A stretch of DNA of 10,589 nucleotides from Xanthobacteraceae bacterium (GTDB lineage: Bacteria; Pseudomonadota; Alphaproteobacteria; Rhizobiales; Xanthobacteraceae): positions 1-10,589 of the forward strand of contig JASHVC010000438.1 of assembly GCA_030039655.1 (NCBI GenBank). The letters run 5' to 3'. The notes below the pieces were generated by a model. It ran no database searches, had not been told where the DNA came from, and saw only the letters and a list, made by a program, of their open reading frames with translations. Position numbers and translations under genes: made by a program. Below are positions 7,009-10,589 of the stretch, one piece after another; position 1 is the first letter of the stretch; the number at the start of each line of letters is the position of its first letter.

Positions 7009-7034
7009 AAAAATCATCTTGAACAGTCAAGATG
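7009..7034 (-). terminator. Intrinsic terminator of GNAT gene
   Basis: Reading leftward, CATCTTGA and TCAAGATG form a perfect 8-bp stem with a four-base loop (7015-7034), followed by an A and five T residues (7009-7013 on this strand). It lies 13 bp beyond the stop of the acetyltransferase gene. The stem is AT-rich but the layout is right for a rho-independent terminator. Confidence 0.7.
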
Positions 7035-7047
7035 TATTGCGATTTCG

Positions 7048-7665
7048 TCAGCAATGTAGCGCGTCGTGTTTGTTTGCATTCGTGGCACAACAGTTACCGA
7101 CGTCGAACGTGATTTCCATCCCCCACTGGGATCTTCCTCGAACCCCATAGCCAATTTTCGCAGCGAGCCTCAGCACTGGTCGATTCTCGCTGGATACCCA
7201 CGCACTCAAAGTCCTGAGATCCTGCCCGGCTGACCTTATGAACATGTGCCTGAGCAGCAATTCGCCGATTCCGAGGCGTTTCAGGTCCGACCGCACCATC
7301 AACGCGATCTCAGCTTCGGAAGGTGAAACAATGATCCGATGCGAAACACCGACGATCGCCTCAGTTTGATCTACGAGCCACGCAATTTCTCCGACACCAA
7401 CCTTGATGTCGAAAAAGCGCTGCAGCGTTGGTTCATCCTCGAGATCGATAGCCCTGCCAAAGCGCAGAGACACATCGCTTCGCTCAAGGCGTCGTACGAA
7501 CGACCGCACCAACCTCCATTCGGGTTCGACGAGAGGCCGGTCGAAGACTGTCAGCCGTAGCCCACAAAGCCAACGGCAATAGCCTCTTTGCAGGCGCACC
7601 GCTGATTGACACGGACTGGTCACGGCCGCGCGAACGTGGCACGCGATAACTGGCTCCAATTGCAT
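7048..7665 (-). CDS. GNAT family N-acetyltransferase
   Basis: The 205-codon frame carries a GNAT fold from about residue 38 onward. DRPLVEPEWRLVRSFVRRL, LRFGRAIDLEDEPTLQRFFD, then the acetyl-CoA-binding motif A around residues 124-134 (VRSDLKRLGIG, a KxxGxG pyrophosphate loop), and ENRPVLRLAAKIGYGVRGRS as the usual C-terminal motif. This subtype resembles the GNAT domain found in bacterial protein acetyltransferases, so it may acetylate protein lysines or a small amine; the acceptor is not deducible. The first 35 or so residues are Cys- and Arg-rich and unlike the family. The ATG at 7665 has no ribosome binding site. The frame stays open upstream to a TGA near 7755 without a canonical start, although GAGGTGA occurs there, so the true start is uncertain. 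It follows the LysR gene by 128 bp on the same strand. Confidence 0.8.
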   Translation of the reverse strand: MQLEPVIACHVRAAVTSPCQSAVRLQRGYCRWLCGLRLTVFDRPLVEPEWRLVRSFVRRLERSDVSLRFGRAIDLEDEPTLQRFFDIKVGVGEIAWLVDQTEAIVGVSHRIIVSPSEAEIALMVRSDLKRLGIGELLLRHMFIRSAGQDLRTLSAWVSSENRPVLRLAAKIGYGVRGRSQWGMEITFDVGNCCATNANKHDALHC

Positions 7666-7793
7666 GGCGCAGATAAAGCGCCGGGACCGCGCCTGGGCAC
7701 GCGCAATCTTTTCACCTCGGAATGAGTCTGGTTCAATGCCAGCGCGACGGGTCTCTCAAGCGAGCCAACCGCGGCTTAACGACGGCCGCGACC

Positions 7794-8729
7794 CTACACG
7801 AGATGAAGACCCGGGCGTTTGGCTCTCCGGTGCACGCCCTCAAGGCTGAATTCGGACAAAAGCCATTGCCGGAACACCTTGACCTCCGGCTTTTGAAATT
7901 CGGCTTGGGCGGTTACCAGCCAATAGCCGCTGTCGCTTGGGATGGACTTGTCACCCAGTGCAACAAGCCGACCGCTCTCAATCTCCTCAGCGACCAGTGG
8001 CCACCGGCCCAAAACGACCCCGAGGCCACGCATTGCCGCATCAAACGCCATCTGCATGTTATCGACACGCAATCCGCTCTCGATAGAGGTTGGAGCCTGC
8101 ACGCCGCTTGCTCGAAACCAGTAATTCCAGTCCGCCGCAACCGAAGTGAGGTGGATCAGCGGGGCGCGCGACAGCAGCTCCACGTTCGACTCGAGGCCCA
8201 ACTGCTGCTTCAGAGTTGGGCTGCAGACTGGCAACAGTGTCTCAGCCGCCAGTAAGGTCCAGTTCGAAGCCGGCTTCTGTGTCGAGGTAAAGCGGATCGC
8301 GATATCGAAGCCGTCTACGGTCAAATCCACCAGACGGTGCGAGGAATCGATTCGCACATCGATATCCGGGTGTTGCGCAATAAAGTGTTCAAGACGGGGC
8401 AGCAGAATCTTGCTTGCGAATGTCGGCGCGCTGCTGACCGACAACGTGCCGCTCGATCCCCGTCCCGGAAGCTGGTCAGTCGCTTTGGCGAGAATGCTCA
8501 GCGCTTGATTGACCAAGGGCGCATAGGCCTCGCCATCAGTTGTCAGTCGCAATCCACGGGCTTCTCGATAAAAAAGCTCCACTCCCAGCCAATTTTCAAG
8601 AGTCTGGATGCCGTGGCTGACCGCGCTTGCCGTAAGGTTCAGCTCTTCCGCTGCCTTTCGAAAGCTATTGTGACGGGCGGCTGCCTCGAAGACCCGTAAT
8701 GAACTTAGGGGCGGAAGCCGGAAGGCCAT
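7794..8729 (-). CDS. LysR family regulator, GcvA type
   Basis: The 311-residue protein, starting MAFRLPPLSSLRVFEAAARH, has the GcvA-like LysR N-terminus. The helix-turn-helix is SFRKAAEELNLTASAVSHGI and continues QTLENWLGVELFYREARGLR. The effector domain starts near residue 93 (GTLSVSSAPTFASKILLPRL) with the DGFDIAIRF strand typical of the group. GcvA-type regulators control amino-acid, beta-lactamase and many unrelated genes, so the target is open; neighbours are the downstream acetyltransferase and the divergent isomerase genes. The frame can begin at a TTG at 8756, but that position is essentially the predicted transcript start, so I prefer the ATG at 8727-8729. Its ribosome binding site is modest (GGGACTGAGGAC). 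Confidence 0.9.
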   Translation of the reverse strand: MAFRLPPLSSLRVFEAAARHNSFRKAAEELNLTASAVSHGIQTLENWLGVELFYREARGLRLTTDGEAYAPLVNQALSILAKATDQLPGRGSSGTLSVSSAPTFASKILLPRLEHFIAQHPDIDVRIDSSHRLVDLTVDGFDIAIRFTSTQKPASNWTLLAAETLLPVCSPTLKQQLGLESNVELLSRAPLIHLTSVAADWNYWFRASGVQAPTSIESGLRVDNMQMAFDAAMRGLGVVLGRWPLVAEEIESGRLVALGDKSIPSDSGYWLVTAQAEFQKPEVKVFRQWLLSEFSLEGVHRRAKRPGLHLV

Positions 8730-8763
8730 GTCCTCAGTCCCAATCCTTGATGCCAAGTTTTAA

Positions 8764-8791
8764 ATTATATCTTGACAATAGGGCAGGCCAA
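8764..8791 (-). promoter_or_regulatory. Predicted sigma-70 promoter of GcvA-type LysR gene
   Basis: Reading leftward, TTGGCC (8786-8791), a 16-base spacer and a perfect TATAAT (8764-8769) form a housekeeping-type promoter. Transcription would begin near 8757, leaving an untranslated leader of about 27 bases before the ATG at 8729. Confidence 0.55.
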
Positions 8792-9093
8792 TCCAGCCGG
8801 TGCAGTCTGGCTATTCGAGGCTAAAGTCTTGTCAAAGAGGCTAAGTTCCCTATGGGTGAGATTATTTCACTTGTGTGGAAATTATTTCATCAGCCAGCGC
8901 GGTCTTTCGCAAAGAAAGCGTTGAACGCGCTTCATTTGTCTTGCAGAATTTGTTGTGTTTGCAGGCCCCCATAGATGCTGCCGCCTTTGCCGGATGTGAA
9001 AAGATGGTAAAATCTTGCTGGCTGCTCCAGCCCCTATCTTGAGTTGGCGGTACTTTTGACGGCCGCCATTCAGGAATGTTTCTAAGGCAGCTG
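8792..9093. other. Intergenic region between LysR and isomerase-like genes
   Basis: No family-recognisable gene is present. A 39-codon frame from ATG 8852 (MGEIISLVWKLF...) has no ribosome binding site and no known match. The region holds the 20-bp-period repeats at 8817-8896 and a TGGCGG/CCGCCA inverted repeat (9045-9050 and 9063-9068) about 30 bp before the isomerase-like start. Both could be regulatory sites for the divergent pair. Confidence 0.4.
8817..8896. repeat. Two short direct-repeat pairs with common 20-bp period
   Basis: GAGGCTAA occurs at 8817 and 8837, and ATTATTTCA at 8861 and 8881. Each pair is spaced exactly 20 bp, about two helical turns, so the same DNA face is presented. 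They lie just upstream of the LysR promoter. They may be stacked protein-binding sites or short tandem duplications. Confidence 0.4.
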
Positions 9094-9677
9094 ATGTCGA
9101 TTTCTATTTCTTTTACGGCAGTATCCACTCCTACCTCTCGGTTATGCGTGTTGGCACACTGGCCGATACGGCAAACGTTGCGGTCCGTTGGCGGCCCTTC
9201 AATCTTCGCGAAATCCTTATCAAGCAGAACAACACGGGATTCGTGAAGAATGCCGCGAAAATGGATTACTTTTGGCATGATATTGAGCGGCGCACCCAAC
9301 TGCACGGCATTCCCTTCGCCGGTCGCGCGCCCTATCCAGCCGACCCAGATCTGCTTGCCCTGCGTGTGGGGCTCATTGCGGCTGAGCAGGGCTGGTGCGT
9401 CGAATACTCTCGCGCAACGTTTCACGAATGGTTCAACGGGCACCGTGCACCAGGTGTCGCCAATCACGTCGCCCAGGTGCTGGCCGCGCTCGGTAAATCG
9501 CCACAGTCCATCATCGATCGTGCGAACGGTGCGGAGGGGCATCGATTGTTGAAGGAGGCTACGGATGATGCCCGCAACCTTGGCATTTTTGGCGCACCGA
9601 CCTTCGCAATCAGCCAGGAGCTTTTCTGGGGTGACGATCGGCTCGAAGACGCCCTCAAATTCGCCGGCAGACATTAA
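9094..9677 (+). pseudogene. DsbA-fold HCCA-isomerase-like protein, start frameshifted
   Basis: The frame ending at 9677 encodes a DsbA/kappa-GST-fold protein of the 2-hydroxychromene-2-carboxylate isomerase type, glutathione-linked enzymes of aromatic degradation and detoxification. Visible parts are VDFYFFYGSIHSYLSV (first strand and active-site Ser turn), VRWRPFNLREILIKQNN, the helical insert, and NLGIFGAPTFAISQELFWGD, which carries the cis-Pro GAPTF loop and the final strand. About 190 residues match the family. The problem is the start: the DFYFFYGS strand is in frame only back to a TGA at 9057-9059, with no ATG, GTG or TTG between. The best start, ATG 9094 with AAGG seven bases before it, is one base out of frame, as if a base were lost in codon 3. 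The first in-frame ATG (9144) would delete the catalytic strand. So it is a pseudogene, a sequencing slip, or a much-shortened protein. It lies 450 bp before a second member of the family. Confidence 0.65.
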
Positions 9678-10127
9678 GGCACTCACGCAGCGTCGTGGAA
9701 AATTGTGCGCGCGTCGAGGGCGGCGTGCTGATCTAATCACAGTCCGCAATCAAAAATATCACGGCTGCGGCGATTAATCACAACGCTGCATGGCGTAGGT
9801 TTCGCACATGTCAAAGCAACAAAGCAGAGAGGCAACAGTCGCCGCGATCACCGAGGGTTGATGCTTTTTTTCGGGGCTCCATCCCCTTTGCTCGGCTACA
9901 TCGTCGCGCAAACGGGATTGTTGTCGTTTGGCATCACCACTATTCGCTCTTCCGTCCGTTTGATCGATGGGCGATTGAGATTACCATGACAGCAGCCAAC
10001 CTTCTCGGCCTGTGAGACCGTGCCCCACTGTTGAAATCAATTCATTGATGATGAACCGAACTCATTTGTCCGGACCGCTAGCTCCCCGCAGGCTTGGCGT
10101 AAGAAATCTAGCATCGGGCGAATCCCC
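9678..10127. other. Intergenic region between the two isomerase-like genes
   Basis: In 450 bp I see no recognisable protein. A 40-codon frame from ATG 9861 and an overlapping frame ending near 10016 have no family signature; a badly decayed gene cannot be excluded. TAATCACA repeats directly at 9734 and 9775, and a candidate terminator lies at 9844-9871. Confidence 0.45.
9844..9871 (+). terminator. Candidate terminator
   Basis: GC-ATCACC (9844-9852, one bulged G) pairs with GG-TGAT-GC (9856-9864, one bulged T) around a GAG loop, followed by seven T residues (9865-9871). The bulges weaken the stem and it lies 167 bp after the isomerase-like stop, so confidence is moderate to low. Confidence 0.4.
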
Positions 10128-10589
10128 ATGGATGAAGTAGCGGCGGGCGGCCACGCACTGATTGAATTTTGGTTCGACTTCGCTTCCGGCTACGCCTATT
10201 TCGCCGCCCTTGAGATTGAAGCGCTGGCTGAACGCCATGGTCGTACTGTGATGTGGCGCCCCTTCACGTTGGGCGCAGCCTTCAAGATTACAAGGGCGCA
10301 GGGTCTAAGCCGCACGCCTCTAAAGAAGGAGTACGCGCAATGTGATTGGCAGCGCCTTGCACGGCTGAAGGGTGTTCCGTTCAATCTCCCTAAACGACAT
10401 CCGAAAGTGGGCCTGCCCGCTATTCGCGCCTTCTATCACGCCGAGCGCAGCGATCTGCAGAAGGCCGCTGCCTTAGCCAAGCACATTATTGTCGGCTATT
10501 TTCGGAACAATCTCGATACAGACGATCCCCATGAAATCGCCGACTTGGCATCCGGGCTAGGGCTAGATCGCGAAGCGATACTGGCTGGA
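10128..10589 (+). CDS. 2-hydroxychromene-2-carboxylate isomerase/DsbA family protein, 3' end outside window
   Basis: From ATG 10128 the frame is open for 154 codons to the end of the window. It begins MDEVAAGGHALIEFWFDFAS and continues with AERHGRTVMWRPFTLGAAFK, LSRTPLKKEYAQCDWQRLAR and LKGVPFNLP. This is the DsbA-fold, kappa-GST-like family of HCCA isomerases, which use glutathione to isomerise chromene carboxylates in naphthalene-type degradation. Many members have other, unknown roles. The first-strand motif reads FDFASGYAYF where relatives normally have SPY, so the catalytic Ser is kept but the next Pro is Gly. The expected C-terminal cis-Pro loop (GVPTF) would lie beyond the window. The ribosome binding site is weak (GGGCGAA). 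The frame stays open upstream to a TGA near 10036 without a better start. It belongs to a different subgroup from the neighbouring broken member. Confidence 0.82.
   Translation, partial: MDEVAAGGHALIEFWFDFASGYAYFAALEIEALAERHGRTVMWRPFTLGAAFKITRAQGLSRTPLKKEYAQCDWQRLARLKGVPFNLPKRHPKVGLPAIRAFYHAERSDLQKAAALAKHIIVGYFRNNLDTDDPHEIADLASGLGLDREAILAG

Noticed and set aside
7722..8255. 177-codon plus-strand frame
   Set aside because: Antisense to the GcvA-type LysR gene, no family features.
8852..8971. 39-codon frame MGEIISLVWKLF... resembling a NapC-type N-terminus
   Set aside because: Resemblance is limited to a few hydrophobic residues, no ribosome binding site, and it ends before any haem motif.
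9094..9144. Programmed -1 frameshift to join ATG 9094 to the isomerase frame
   Set aside because: The T-rich stretch does not form a proper slippery heptamer in the starting frame, and no stimulatory structure is evident; a simple indel is more likely.
8862..9749. 295-codon minus-strand frame
   Set aside because: Antisense to the isomerase-like gene, whose plus-strand translation has recognisable DsbA-fold motifs; the minus translation has none.
1..10589. CRISPR array, insertion sequence, tRNA-linked attachment site or defence system
   Set aside because: No regular repeat-spacer pattern, transposase, terminal inverted repeats, tRNA or nuclease/helicase-type genes were found.

Overview
The window looks like a stretch of accessory chromosome from an alphaproteobacterium. 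Bradyrhizobium or a close rhizobial relative is my best guess. This rests on moderately high GC, the codon use, and the style of the DMT, LysR, MFS and DsbA/HCCA-isomerase proteins, not on any marker gene. I see no rRNA, tRNA, CRISPR array, transposase or phage gene.

Layout, left to right. (a) 1-2057, minus strand: a 5' fragment of a ModA-like solute-binding protein lies 34 bp downstream of a 649-codon gene. That gene fuses an EamA/DMT membrane transporter to a complete D-2-hydroxyacid dehydrogenase. A LysR regulator (2145-3080, plus) diverges from it across an 87-bp gap with a T-N11-A box. (b) 3163-5222, minus strand: a second EamA transporter preceded by a 15-codon ORF with a perfect Shine-Dalgarno, a small one-helix membrane protein, and a panB (ketopantoate hydroxymethyltransferase) pseudogene. 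The panB copy carries two frameshifts and one nonsense codon but still encodes its active-site residues. (c) 5568-6827, plus strand: an MFS transporter with a good ribosome binding site, an upstream inverted repeat and a textbook intrinsic terminator. (d) 7048-8729, minus strand: a GcvA-type LysR regulator with a recognisable promoter, then a GNAT acetyltransferase ending at its own terminator. (e) 9094-10589, plus strand: two DsbA-fold proteins of the 2-hydroxychromene-2-carboxylate isomerase type. The first has lost its start codon frame. The second is intact but leaves the window and was reconstructed by hand.

Taken together, the window holds three small-molecule transporters, a 2-hydroxyacid dehydrogenase, two LysR regulators and two isomerase-like enzymes. 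This suggests uptake or efflux and catabolism of small organic, possibly hydroxy- or aromatic, acids. That is an inference from families; no substrate can be read from the sequence. Two of the roughly eleven genes are broken and several starts are ambiguous, which fits a region under weak selection or in turnover. I did not find a clearly new defence or mobile system. The most notable items are the transporter-dehydrogenase fusion, the decayed panB and the frameshifted isomerase.
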